Below, piece by piece: positions 51,615 to 63,392 of a stretch of 64,000 bases of DNA (within the stretch, counting starts at the first letter, position 1; every line of letters starts with the position of its first letter). The stretch is from positions 20,629,980 to 20,693,979 of the forward strand of contig NC_056407.1 in assembly GCF_905147365.1 (NCBI RefSeq), given 5' to 3'. Made by a program: the position numbers and the translations under genes. This DNA is from Aricia agestis. Lineage: Eukaryota > Arthropoda > Insecta > Lepidoptera > Lycaenidae. Below the pieces are notes generated by a model. That model was not told the origin of the DNA, did not search any database, and saw only the letters and a list, made by a program, of their open reading frames with translations.

Positions 51615-52330
51615 TTAAAAATAATAATTTTACCCTTTTTAGTTACCTATGAGACCACAAGGCTATATTACTTATAGCTCGTTGTCTTAGAGTTGTACAT
51701 ATTATTACTAGCGGTCGCCCGCGGCTCCGCCCGCATGGATGTCGGCTGCAAAAAGCCTACCAAGGAAAGACTCGGTCAGCAAAATGATTCCCAGGTCAAT
51801 TCACAGACTCCAACACTGACATCGACGACGCGGACGCAGTCATTATAAGGGATGCATATTATAGTGCACACTGCACATATTGTCTTCCTCCCGCACACGC
51901 ACCGCTTGGTGACGCCCATTATCGTTATATTTTAATTTTGCCATAATTTCAAAACTAAACGTCCAATTTTAATCATTTAAAGACCAAATGTTATGTACAT
52001 AAACTGTACTTAGAGATGAAATAATTTATTTTCATAAGGATTAATAGCATAAGTAAATAAATGCGTTTAAATGTAGTCCAAAAAAAATTCAAGATTTTTA
52101 AATAAAAAAATGGTTATTGTGCCTCACTCGACATAGATAAGTATAGTGTGTCGCGGACTTTTTTGTCGATATTTATAAGATCTACAATTACTTAGAACAT
52201 TTATAGTTCTATCTTTTATAGTTTCGGCAGCGTACGCAATATAAGTAACTTTTCTGGTTGATTTTACACCTGGCGTCCGAAAACCCCAAATATCTTACGA
52301 AATCCAATTTTTTCCAAAATAAAATTTATT
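51615..52330 (+). mobile_element. CTAGCGGTCGCCCGCGGCTCC repeat
   Basis: Starting at 51708 with actagcggtcgcccgcggct, a sequence I recall as a common Lepidopteran repeat start. A related minus-strand end, gacgaagttgcgggcaacag, lies at 1092. Its 3' border is not clear and no ORF is intact. Confidence 0.4.
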
Positions 52331-52782
52331 TATTTATTTATTTAATAATTTATGTACACAAAAAATTAGCCTATGTTCAGCAGAAATAATGTACAATCCA
52401 TTGGCTTTTGCTTGGAGTAGTTTAAATAAAGCCAAAATCCTCGAACTTGTATCTATAAGGATTCAAAAGAACCAGGGTACATCCTGGTGCAAAATCTTAC
52501 TTTTTGGTAGTATATGCCTGAAATACTTCAGAAAAAATCAAAATCACTATATGTTTCCATATAAATTTTGAGGAGTTCCCTCGATTACTCATGGATTCCA
52601 TCATCAGGTCACCACTTTTATGAACATGGTACCAAATTCGAGTCAAACCCTATACAACACAAAAAGAATTTTGTAAATCGGACCACAAACAGCTGAGTAA
52701 TCGTTGAACATACATAAAAAAAAATACATACAGCCGAACGTATTACCTCCTCCTTTTTGGAAGTCGGTCAAAAATTACTATG
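52331..52782 (+). mobile_element. AAGTCGGTT-family repeat, second copy
   Basis: Shares gattactcatggattcc-type text, atcatcaggtcaccactttt, ctgagtaatcgttgaacata and tttttggaagtcggtcaaaa with 36560-36745. The left border is uncertain (ttattta runs). Confidence 0.5.
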
Positions 52783-52917
52783 TTAAGGCTCAATTTCACC
52801 AACGTCTGTTAAAGTTTATGCTCGAATTAGTATCAAATTATCTCTCTCGTTTTTCATACTAACGAAAGAGAAGACAAGCCATTAACAATAACAGACGTTG
52901 GTGAATTTAGGCCTTAA
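52783..52917. mobile_element. TTAA-flanked MITE, family T5
   Basis: TTAA at 52783-52786 and 52914-52917. Ends ggctcaatttcaccaacgtc and, reverse-complemented, ggcctaaattcaccaacgtc. Its right TTAA is at the same time the left TTAA of the piggyBac-like element that follows. Confidence 0.85.
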
Positions 52918-53397
52918 CCCATTTAGACCCAAATGAAAATGAGCCATGGAAAATATGAATTTTCTTTATTAATTTATAGAAACCAATAAGATTATCAGGA
53001 AAACACAAAAAGACTTAATTTTTTTTAATTCTTATATTAACCCTTGATTTACCCGGTGACTATATACCTGCGCAACATACCCCTTGAACTCCCGGAAACA
53101 AATTGGTAAATTTAATATGAAATAAAAACATTTTAAAGTGAAATACTTATTACATTAATTGTTAATTGTTTATTTGTTTTTAATATGGCATAGGTTTTTA
53201 CTTAAAAATTAAAGAATTGTGCCTTTTATTACGGAACTCCTAGACTAAGGCACTTTTTGTCATAAAATTACGAGGTCTAACTTCTAGCCACCAATAAATA
53301 TATTAAAAAACATGTTTTTAAAATAACTAATTATAAAACTTATTAAGGACATCATAAACGCTCATTAAAAGCAAAAAAAAGAACATGGGTAAAATAA

Positions 53398-54329
53398 ACA
53401 AGTGCGAGTCGGACTCGCGCACCGAGGGTTCCGTACAAACCTGCAAGGTTTACAAAGTTCGTTCATTACGACAATCGAGTCATAACTATGGTATTTTTAT
53501 TGCAAAATGAAATTCATAACATTACAATGGGGAAAGATGGAGGAGCATAAATTTAAGACAAAGATCTCTTTATCGTTTAAGTAATAGCTCTACGCGTTCA
53601 TGAGGAAAAAAGTAATAAGTTTATATTTATTAAAAATATATATTTTGTAATGTAACTAAAAATTTAAGGTTTTCGGAATTTTTCCTTTATGTGTGCTATA
53701 AAACGTTGCTTCATGACAAATTTCAAGATTCTAGGTCGACTGGAAGTACCCTTTAGGTTTTGATTCCCTTGCGAGTACTTGCGAGTTTCAAAATATGCAG
53801 CTTAAATTGCTGTTTCTTTTGATTGCGTTGACATAGAAGTTTGATTTTGTTACAGCTTAAAGGTATTATAGACCTGAGTATTTGGTATGAATTTCAATTT
53901 AATACCTCTACACGTTTATGAGGAAATGGGTAGTAAGTTTAAAATTATTAAAAAAAAAATATTATGTGATGTAACTAAAAATTTATGGTTTTCGTAATTT
54001 TTCCTTTATCTATGCTATAAGACGTTGCTTCGAACCAAATTTCAAGATTCTGAGTTCACGGGAAGCACCCTGTAGGTTTTGATTCCCTTGCAAGTGTCGA
54101 AAATTTGCGGCATAAACGGCTGTATCTTTTGATTGCGTTGGCTTAGAAGTTTGATTTTTTCACAGCTTCAAGGGACAGTAGACCTGAGTAATTGATATAA
54201 ATTTCAGCTTCATACCTCCACGCGTTCCTGAGAAAAAGGGTCTTGACAGACGGACGGACGGACAGACGGACAACAAAGTGATCCTATAAGGGTTCCGTTT
54301 TTTCCTTTTGAGGTACGGAACCCTAAAAA
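53398..54329 (+). repeat. GGCCAAGTGCG...ACGGAACCC repeat, copy k (long form)
   Basis: It starts aagtgcgagtcggactcgcg and ends cttttgaggtacggaaccct. At about 930 bp it is twice the usual length because an internal block is duplicated: gttttcggaatttttccttt, ttgcttcatgacaaatttca and cttaaaggt-type segments recur near 54000 and 54150. It is nested in the inner piggyBac-like element. Confidence 0.8.
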
Positions 54330-54660
54330 CAAAAACGTGCAAGACCTTTCAGTCGCGGTTGTTGACAAAGTCATTACATATTTTTTGTCCAGCTAAGGCA
54401 CACAGGCTTAGTACAACTATTGCACATATACGGTATCAATGATATTCTATGTTACTAACGTAACTAGATTGGAAGTTTACGGTAGCAACGCGTTGCCACT
54501 TCGAAGATGCCTGCAGGCATATCTCACATACATAATGACATAACGAATATATGACTTGACATTGTCTTTTGAACAAAAAAGGTGTTTACGCATTTCTGAG
54601 AATCTTTTGTAAGACATTGCTACTCTAGTATTTTAGAAACTCATTGTACGGTATTCATCA

Positions 54661-54897
54661 TCACTCGAAGTACCTGAGCACTCCGAAACAGATTTGCTCG
54701 CAGTCATCCACGGTTTTAGACACCACCACATATGGCTCTAGACTCATAAGCTGGTTCAATGTTATATTTTGCTGACCCTCATCATCCGTATCGCTGTCAG
54801 TTAGTTGCACAACCCGATTGTTCACCACGGACTCAAAATCTTCATCGAGGACGTTTATAGTACTACGTGACGCCATTACATCAACAGAAAACATCAA
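54661..54897 (-). pseudogene. piggyBac-type transposase N-terminal fragment
   Basis: Seventy-eight codons on the minus strand, starting MMFSVDVMASRSTINVLDED, followed by QLTDSDTDDEGQQ. Short acidic N-termini of this kind precede the DDD core in piggyBac transposases, but the segment alone is not diagnostic. The assignment rests mainly on the flanking TTAA/CCC ends. The rest of the gene is gone or replaced by repeat k. Confidence 0.45.
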
Positions 54898-55179
54898 TAT
54901 ATGTATATATGTAAATACTGTAAATTGGCTAAAACTATAACATTAATACCCCGGTGGAGTCCCACGGACTCCACTAACGTGTTTACCTACCGTTTGGAGA
55001 TGCGCTTAGCGCCATTTTCTCTACCTCGCGTTTCGCACGTCACTTCTTGAAGGTACTGGGACGCATAAGTTATAATTCCAGGAACTAACGGTTTTATGAG
55101 CACTTAAACTTTTCGAGGGAGTCCCAGGGACCTACCGGGTAAATTAAGGGTTAAAAAAATTGCCGTCCTCAAATGGGGC

Positions 55180-56110
55180 CAATGGGATCATACATGGGTG
55201 TGAAAATTTTCGATACATATTTTATGAAAGTACCGTGTTTTCACACATTTCTCAAATTGACTTTGACCTTTTTCATGACGTAATGCTAGCCCATCAGAAC
55301 AACGCGATTGTTGCGACAGTTTTTCGGGAAATTGACCCTTCATGCTGCAGGTTTGGTAGTACAGATATGAATTGCTGGTTGCAGGATTCTACCGTTTATA
55401 TGTCTCAAGTGATGACGACCAAAGCCGCCGAAATTGGAGCTGATTCAATTGTTGCTTTTATTACTTTGATGATGCAGCTGCCATGCGTTTGCCACTGCTA
55501 CATCCAGCACGTGCGTAAACAGTACCTACCAGTTACCACCAACTTTTGTTTCGTATAACAGTGCGAGAAAATCGATTGACCAGTTGACTTGACCCCACGC
55601 ATATCCTTGTTATAGCTTTGATAAAAATGTAGGAAGCTAACGTCCACATTCTGTCAACAGTAATACATCTGTTTACTTTTCCCAGAAGAAAAACGCTGTA
55701 ATGGCTTCCCCCGATTGCATCTAAGACATTATAATCCAGCCGATGTAAAACAAATTCTGATTTAGTTAGTCGAAACGGTAGTCAAACTCGTCGTTTTCTT
55801 TTTTTTTTCATATTCTTGACGGATACGAGAGGACACTTTTCTGTACTGCCTTGGCTAATAGTATCAGTTGCACAATAGCCAGCTACCTCTTGGAATAGTG
55901 AAAAACTGGTAGAGAGACACGTGGTTGCGAAGGAAATACGAATAAATATATCTTTCCACTGTCATCTTCTATCATAGCAACTTCCTGAAGTTAATAGTAT
56001 TTATCATAGCTATTGAATACTCTTCAGTTTATTGGTTATACGACATTGACCGGTTGACAAAAATTGGAATAATTTACATCCAATGTGCCCATTGGCCCCA
56101 AATAGAGACA
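55180..56110 (-). pseudogene. piggyBac-type transposase core, frameshifted
   Basis: Minus-strand frames between about 55870 and 55460 give, in order, segments that fit the piggyBac DDD transposase. First is ATDTISQGSTEKCPLVSV then KNMKKK and DYRFD (compare the TGTIRxNR and MKK..RG motif region). Next is SYNKDMRGV (the YNxxMGGVD motif), then RTVIRNKSWW, then VLFTHVLDVAVANAWQLHH. They lie in different frames with stops between, so the gene is dead. The 13-bp sequence tggggccaatggg occurs near each end of this block in opposite orientation (55177, 56091). The order N-fragment left, core right on the minus strand shows that the 54.7-kb fragment belongs to the other (inner) element. Confidence 0.7.
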
Positions 56111-56469
56111 CTTGTATAAAACTACTCCTAATCTTATAAAGACTAAAGCTTTTCACACTAATATGTATATTTTTATAGGTTATAGTGTAATGAGCTCTCT
56201 CAAGTAAAAAAATATAAATGCCTAAAAGAAAAACCTAAAAATAAAAAATACTAACTTGGCGTCATTTCGGATGTTAGAAACAGCTTCAGAAAAATCGTTA
56301 TAAAAACACTGTGAACTATTTTAATATTATTTGTTCTTTCTAGGAATAAAAATATTGACTTTTAGCAAATTTACACTTAAAATAAAAATAAGTATAAACT
56401 TGAAAGACAAAAAATTTTAGTAATTTTAAAAGTGTCCTCGTTTGGGCACGGCGGGTCTATATGGGTTAA

Positions 56470-56963
56470 GCACACTGCTAACAGACTGTTAAAAACAAAA
56501 TACTGTAAATGCAAGTGGTTGAAATTCACTCATATAATATTATATATATAACATGTAATAGAATTAATAAAACATTGTGTAAAATTTAAACTTTATCTCT
56601 ATCTTTACATTCGTTGTATTTTCTTTTGAAAACGTCATTTAACTCAACATAAAATAATCCATTTTCCATGGACTTTGTAGAAGAATGCTGCACAAAGATG
56701 TGGGTGTAAAATAAAGTGAGAGCAGGCTAAAAAAGAGAAGATATTCGTTTTTTTAAAACGGTTTCTTTCTAGGGAAGAATAGACAAAGTGACAGTTAGAC
56801 AATGGAAATCCGCCATTTTGTCGATAAAATCTGTCAGTATGTCGATTCTTTCCCATTTCTACTATTGTTATGCTAGGCCTGCTGGACGCTGGTACAATGA
56901 ACTAGAAAACGTCATACACATAATCCACATAATATCATTATTACCTATTGAATGCATAATTTA
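56470..56963. other. No gene recognised
   Basis: Unassigned; no exon. Confidence 0.4.
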
Positions 56964-57230
56964 CACGTGGGGGAGCCATGTTTCGGCACGAATGGGCCGG
57001 CTCGACCGGAGAAATACTACGTTCTCACAGAAAACCGGCGTGAAACAGCGCTTGCGCTGTGTTTCACCGAGTGAGTGAGTTTACCGGAGGCGCAATCCCC
57101 TACCCTATTCCCTTCCCTTCCCTACCCTTCCCATCCCTCTTCTGATGCTGCGAGTGTCCATGGGCGACGGAAGTTGCTTTCCATCAGGTGACCCGTTTGC
57201 TCGTTTGCCCCCTTATTTCATAAAAAAAAA
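56964..57230 (+). mobile_element. Metulj-like SINE, copy J (internal deletion)
   Basis: The head acacgtgggggagccatg and the crown hairpin are present. The block from the end of the pyrimidine-rich tract through ggccggcaacgcacctgcag is deleted (cccatccc joins tcttctgatgctgcgagtg). It ends in a 9-A tail. Confidence 0.85.
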
Positions 57231-58118
57231 TTAACAATTATTATTGATTCAAAATAAACGAATTAAATCCAGACACGCGGCAGCGTATCAACTCAAGTTC
57301 CTGATATTATATTAAGTAGGTACCTACTCGTAATAACAGAATGAATTACTATTTCTTTAATAAAAATAAATTAAGTGTTACTGTATGTAATTTTTTTTTT
57401 GGTAAACCAAAAAAATTACATACAGATTACAGCCAAGATTAGGTACCGTACATAATATTATAATTTATAATCATGCATTACCTCAAGATTTATATAACTT
57501 ATTTTGCACTTTCTTACGCCCTTGAAGGTCACTCGTTAGCTGTATTTTCAGTAAACGTCCTAAAAAAAATAATTGTCTAGACTAAAATATACAACATAAA
57601 GATTGTTAAAACCCAGAAAGCTCGCAACATTATTTAAAATATCGTTATTAAGTACATAATATTACATTTTTATTAAAAGAGTCTAATAAAAATGTAACTA
57701 GAAAGCCATAACTTCATTACGGCTAGGAATTTTCACAGGGGAAAGCTTTGATAAAGAAATATTTGGGAGACGGTTCGTTGCCCTTCCCAAATGGAGTTAT
57801 GTACGGAACTTATGTCATGGCGACGGCGCTGAAATAATTTCAAAACTAAAGATGAGCCCTTGGGAGCATTTTGCACAAAATATCTACACTATAATTACTT
57901 TGTCTCGTTAATGTCGCCAGTATATTACTCGACTCCCTCCATGAGTTACGTTTTGTGCTAGTTTTGACTCATTAAGTTCTAGTTTTGACTCAAACACAAG
58001 ACAGGGCTAAGATGGACAAAAAATTTGGTATTGTCCGTTTCTTTGCAGAATTACTGCACTTTACAGTGTTTAACACAACAAAGTAATAACGACAATAATT
58101 CAGGGTGAAAGAGTTACT
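57231..58118. other. No gene; one hairpin
   Basis: From 57383 to 57424, tgtatgtaattttttttttt pairs with aaaaaaattacataca (loop ggtaaacc). Otherwise unassigned, including cttttattaaaaatgta-like inverted words near 57665-57700. Confidence 0.45.
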
Positions 58119-58591
58119 TTTTAGGGTTCCGTACCCAAAGGGTAAAAAAGGGACCCTATTCATGAGACTTCGATGTCTGTCTGTCTGTCCATCTGTCCGT
58201 TCGTCTGTCCGTCTGTCTCCAGGCTGTAACTCAAGAACGGTAATAGTTATAGAGTTGAAATTTTCACAGATTGTGTATTTCTGTTGCCGCTATAACAACA
58301 AATACTAAAATCAAAATAAAATTAATATTCAAGGGGGGCTTCCATACAATAAACGTGATTTATTTGTCTTTTTTGCTTGTAATTAATAATTCCAACAGCT
58401 AAACGCTTTAAATTTTCACAAAACCCTTATATTATATTTGTAATTTAATTATTTATAATAAAATTTTAATAAAATAAATATTTAAGGGGGGCTCCCATAC
58501 AAAAACCACAATTTTCGGCCTATTTTTGCTCTATAACGCGAACGGTACGGAACCCTTCGTGAGCGAGCCCGACTCGCACTTGGCCGATTTT
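58119..58591 (-). repeat. GGCCAAGTGCG...ACGGAACCC repeat, copy l (full)
   Basis: The left end is ttttagggttccgtacccaa and the right end cgactcgcacttggccgatt. Contains the ctgtctgtctgtcc tract, gttgccgctataacaacaaa and two gggggct.ccatac blocks. A full-length minus copy. Confidence 0.85.
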
Positions 58592-59430
58592 TTAAACTTT
58601 TGTATGGAAAAATTCTTAACGCTGGGGTGCTTGCCCCTTCAAATGACAAAAAAATTGGCTCCCTCAGCGCTGGTACTTTCGCAGCGAACTCTACTCAAGG
58701 AAAACATTCACACCCTAAGGTATAATACCTTTTTTTTTTCTATCGAGTGAAGTTCATGATATTATGTAATGGAATATAAATTCCACTGTGCTGGATCCTT
58801 AACTAACACATATAATTTTTTCAGAATTTAAATTTTTATGTCTCCTGTCACTTTTAAATCTTGAAAATCGTCCGTTTCTGGGAATACAGGGCCTTAATAA
58901 ATAAATTAAATAACAGGCTTCTCGGTAAACAACTGATAGAAATAATTTACAGCCATTTATATTTTGCCAACATTATTGCGACACAAAACACATACTAGCC
59001 AGTTTTAATTTATTCTGTGCACATTCTGTACATATTTAGATAAAACGAATAATTTCCGTATTCAAAACTTTAACGATTAACGTTATTTATTAGTGTGATT
59101 TATTAATTTTGATTATAACTATTATTGCGAACGGCGAACACAAATACGGTATAAAATATATTAAAACACGTACAAAGTTACTAAATAGTTGTGAAGTTTA
59201 AATGTTTCGACCAACGTGCTCCCTAAACTTTAGGGTTTTACGAATCGCTGTTACGTATATTGGACTCATAATAATTATTCATAATAATTTGTCAGATTTG
59301 CCATAAATTCTTTCGTTAGTAAAACATGAATTACATTACATTATGTAATCCAAATTACAATAAAATATAGTTTCATATTATATCGTAAAAGATATTTAGA
59401 TGAAATCAACACTAAATCAACATTATTATC
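58592..59430. other. No gene recognised
   Basis: AT-rich unassigned sequence. Confidence 0.4.
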
Positions 59431-59968
59431 TCACCAAAAATATTTCTTGTAAAATGTTGCCTCGACGACCACATATTAGGGTTTACCATGTGAAAAAGAC
59501 ATGAGATCTCATGTAGAGCCAAGCTTCTGACTCTACACGGCCTAACTCTACTGACCCTAACTTCTACATACTAGTTAATATGTATGACTTCGCCGTTTCG
59601 CTACCGTCGCGAAGTGACGCGAATATTTAGTTTCTGATCGCCTTATACCATGCAACTGTTTTGAGACTCAAATAATCGGATGAAAATGCTGCGTCCTACT
59701 CTAACAAACGTGAAATGACGTTGTTAGAGCAGGACGCAGCATTCTCGTCCGGTTGTTTGAGTCTCAAAACAGCGTCGTAGTAGGCCTACTGAAGTTAGTA
59801 ACGAAACAGCTGAGCCATATATATTTACTAATATTATGTAGAATTTTAGTTAGGCCATGTAGATTCAGAAGCTTGGCTATACGTGAGATCTCATAATATT
59901 ATATTTTTACAGGGTTAACCTTAATATGTGGTCGTCGAGGCAACATTTTACAAGAAATGTTTTTGGTG
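59431..59968. mobile_element. 538-bp foldback element with inner palindrome
   Basis: The outer arms (59431-59555 and about 59840-59968) share tttcttgtaaaatgttgcct, cgacgaccacatatta, gagatctca and agccaagcttctga with their complements. The centre contains a separate inverted repeat (59656-59772), ctgttttgagactcaaataa / gttgtttgagtctcaaaaca, with tgctgcgtcctactctaaca near its tip. No ORF. Confidence 0.8.
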
Positions 59969-60296
59969 GGATTTCAGTTCTTTTTGTAAGTTGGTTCTTG
60001 TAATTACTTATTTAAACGTTTTTTAGTTACAGACTACAAGTCGTTTTTTAGTTACGGACTACAAGTCCAGTGTAAACTCTTATGTCCTAATTGATAAAAT
60101 TTGTGAAATTCCCATATTTTAGGGGATGGGGGGCGAAAGTTATAAGTATATGAATTTGTTTATACACTTAAATTCGATTACATACCTTTCAGCTTTCTAG
60201 CACTTCAGGAAGTAGCCAAGTGTGTCAGTAAGTCACTGATGAAATCGGTGTAATTTAGATATCAATAAAATCTAAAGTATTAGTGCTATTCTATTG
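59969..60296. other. No gene recognised
   Basis: Begins with ggtgggatttcagttctttt, similar to 28175-28200. A 21-bp or so direct repeat, cgttttttagttacagacta / cgttttttagttacggacta, lies at about 60018-60063. Confidence 0.45.
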
Positions 60297-61710
60297 AGGG
60301 GCGATTCCGCTAGAGATGACCCTCAACACGAATTTTGAAAGTCTAGCATTTGTTATATTTTCTTATTGAATTATAAATAAAAAGATGTATATTTACTAGC
60401 AAAAGAACTTTTATGAGTAAAAATTGTAATTTGAATGATTTAGAGCATTTTGAAGTGATATCATCTAACGGCGCGAGAAAAACTGCTTATGCCACACATG
60501 ATCATTTTTACTCTAAATCACTATCTCGAAGTTAAATTTCATTACATAATATTGACTGTATAATATAAGTTTCTATTTCGGTGCAAAAAACACAACAATT
60601 TTGAAATAGTTTTCAAACATTATTAAAGGAAAATTGCCATGTTTGCACCCGCGATAAAAAAAGGTACAAAAGTTTAGTTTTCTCGCTAAAATATGTTGTT
60701 AATAATTTAAAACTTTGTGAAAGTAAGGAGAAATGCGAGGGAAATTAGAATTAATCATTAGAACAAACTATTTTATTATTTTTAATAAAAAAACAGAACC
60801 TTTAAAGTGGTTGCGCCCGCGATCGAAGCAGTACAATTGGAAATGCAACAAATTATTTTTTGACTATTCTAGTGATTTTTCGTCTTATTTCATATCATTA
60901 AAAAAAATAATAACGTTAGATTATATTTGTTATTATTACTTTACATGTAATTACAAGATTTATAAAAATTTGAATGGAGTCACATCGTGTTTTATATTTT
61001 TCGAAATATTTCATGTATTACTTAACAGATGTTTCAAAATGATGATTTATATTCTTTTATTTTTAAATATTTTAGAAACAATGCTACAAATAACAGGGAA
61101 AAACATAAATATTTAATATTTTTCTTTGAAAAAAATATTTTGACTTATAAATCTCCCATATTCTTTTAAATTATAAATATTAATTTTGAATTAAAGGTGT
61201 GCTGTAGTTCGGTTTTATAACAATACATCGAAAAAGGTTTGCTTAAGTTACATTATTTAATTGTTTTTAGTGATTTAGATGATTTCTTTTCTCAGATCGA
61301 TAAATGACTGATAATTAAAAAAATAATAAAATTTTAAATAGTATTATTACAATTTACTAATAATATTATGTATTGCGTATCAAAAATGTATAAATTAGTC
61401 GCAGACTTATGAATAAATTCAATTTCTTTAGACTCGTTGCGCCCGCGATATTCCGATGCTGCACCCGCGATCGTGAAAATTGTTAATAATTCCTGGTACT
61501 AATTACTTAAATTAATTGTATCTAGTTAAATCATTTCTTTGTCTTATGCACTTTTGAAATATAGGTCAATAAATTACTTAAAGTTCCACAATTAACAGTA
61601 TTCTCAAATGAACTTCATTCAAAAGATAATTTTTATAAATGTGTTTTATTTTGTCAGTAGGACGTTTTAAGTGCGTCAAAATCTTGCACCCGCGATAATG
61701 GAATCGCCCT
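60297..61710. mobile_element. 1.4-kb element with five TGCRCCCGCGAT motifs
   Basis: Ends AGGGGCGATTCC (60297) and, reverse-complemented, AGGGCGATTCC (61710). The 12-bp motif TGCRCCCGCGAT occurs five times on the + strand: 60644, 60812, 61438, 61460 and 61685. The interior is very AT-rich, so these GC-rich words stand out. A 127-codon + frame (60733-61116) has no recognisable domain. No clear TSD. Probably a non-autonomous DNA transposon. Confidence 0.6.
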
Positions 61711-62951
61711 GAGACTTTACATGTTTAATTAGTTTTATATTGTGTTGTGGATAGTCTCCAAATTACTAATATATTAAAACATCCACGGTTTTGTAACTAA
61801 ATATTTTTATTGCAGTTGTACGGAAAATAACAGGAAAAATTCTTACGGTAAAAGTAATTTATGTCTAAAAATGTCATAGAGAAAAAACAATAATCCAAAA
61901 ACATAATAAAACTCCTTAGAATCCACCACATACCTACTCCCCGCCTTGCAACTTGAACTTATACAATATATATGTAATTGATTGTACTGTTGGTTCTTGG
62001 TGGAAATTCATATTGAATACTAATAAAACACTATTTTTCGTGCACTTTTTCCACTATATTCAGAAATAATTATAAATTTTAACAAATTACACGACCGGTT
62101 TCGAAATAAATCATCTTCAGGTGTACTTAGTGTAGGTAATTTTACAAAATTAAATATAATCAAAACAAACATTAGGGTTATCAGCATCATGGAATTTTTA
62201 TACCATTTAGTAGAATTTTTCTTCTGAATACGACTATTTTCTACTGATGTTATACAATATAAGTTGCAACAAGCATAATATCTACTCTAACCAATACGAG
62301 TATAAAAAGGGCAAGTGCGGGGCAGCGGACACCAAATTAAAGAGTTAAAACAATAATTCAATAATATAATAAAACTCCTTAGAATCCACCATAATTGACA
62401 TCATATCCTGAGAATATTAACTATCTGGTACATAGGGAACCAACTCTATGAGGGTTAAAAAAAAACGACGAAACACTTCGGGAAAAGGTAGGTAGTACCC
62501 ATGCACTTCATTTGGCTCGTCTCGGCGAGTGCACTACCGTGCACCCAAATCCCGTTAGTTCATAATAACTTCATGAGAATAATATTATCTACCTACGTTA
62601 TATGTTTCATATTACATACATACGAATTTAACATCATAGTATTCGTTTATAATTAATAATATCATGTTATTATTTATATGGAATTTTCTAATCTCTCAGA
62701 TGAAATTTCACCTCATATTTTGAATGAAACTATGTTCATAATATAAAATATTAAACGAAAATTAATTTGAGTTTGCACCGTAAATGAAAATTATAGTGTA
62801 TTCAAATTTCCAGTCTTATGCAGCTTATTATATTATAGACGCCTCCGCTCGCGCCCGTTTAAGCTATAAGGCTCAACTCACATTAGCGTAGATGCCAAGC
62901 AAGTCGACGAGACGCGCGACATGACATGCCGCGGCCACTTCGCCACGTGCG
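61711..62951. repeat. AT-rich region with a 26-bp direct repeat
   Basis: ataataaaactccttagaat followed by ccacca occurs at 61903-61928 and 62366-62391. Between them lies acacgaccggtttcgaaata followed by atcatcttcagg (62088-62120), which resembles part of a known insect repeat from memory. No gene recognised. Confidence 0.5.
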
Positions 62952-63392
62952 AGGATACACCAAGGACTAGAGAAATGAAAAAAAGTACTTGTAATATATA
63001 TTGCTGTCTCCCTTACCTCGAGCCTCCACCCGCAGAGCGCGATAGAGAAAGTCCCCTGATTTCTTCTGCAAAACTTAACCGGTTTAAGTACTTTGTCATT
63101 TAAAAATTATAGCAAGGCTTGAGCTGTGGTCCTATGTTTTTTTTTGTATAATCTAGCCAAATTTGTTTTCTGGATATTTGAACACAGCGGAAAATCTGAC
63201 CATTTTTTTTGGGTTTTTGAACGCTCTGAATATCTTTTTTAATAATTAAATTATGAAAAAAGAAAACATATGGACATACTAAAAGTGGCCTGGATAGATA
63301 TTCAGGAAAAATTATAACCCTACCGGCATTATCCAGGGAGGAAACAGGGGACAACGTTTGTATGGAAAAACGGCTCTAGTGTATCCTCTTAA
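62952..63392 (-). mobile_element. TTAA-type MITE, family T1, copy 2
   Basis: The reverse complement of the copy at 630-1073. The right border is gtgtatcctcttaa, with TTAA at 63389-63392; the left border is gaggatacaccaaggactag, where the TTAA is no longer intact. Shared internal text includes aaaatctgaccattttttt-type words and ggaggaaacaggggacaac. Confidence 0.8.

Larger units (their letters stand above)
53037..55154 (-). mobile_element. piggyBac-like transposon, inner
   Basis: TTAA at 53037-53040 and 55151-55154. Inner ends CCCTTGATTTACCCGG and, reverse-complemented, CCCTTAATTTACCCGG. It carries an N-terminal transposase-like frame on the minus strand and an inserted GGCCAAGTGCG repeat. The catalytic core is missing. 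Confidence 0.8.
52914..56469 (-). mobile_element. piggyBac-like transposon, outer, decayed
   Basis: TTAA followed by CCCATTTAGACCC at the left; GGGTCTATATGGG followed by TTAA at the right (56466-56469). The TTAA target and CCC termini are piggyBac hallmarks. The minus strand carries transposase remnants. A second piggyBac-like element (53037-55154) interrupts it. The frames are broken, so it is inactive. Confidence 0.85.

Noticed and set aside
55160..55558. 132-codon + strand ORF
   Set aside because: It is the shadow of the minus-strand piggyBac transposase remnant, whose motifs lie on the other strand.
60733..61116. 127-codon ORF
   Set aside because: Very AT-rich with Phe, Ile, Tyr and Lys as expected from composition; it lies inside a probable non-autonomous element.
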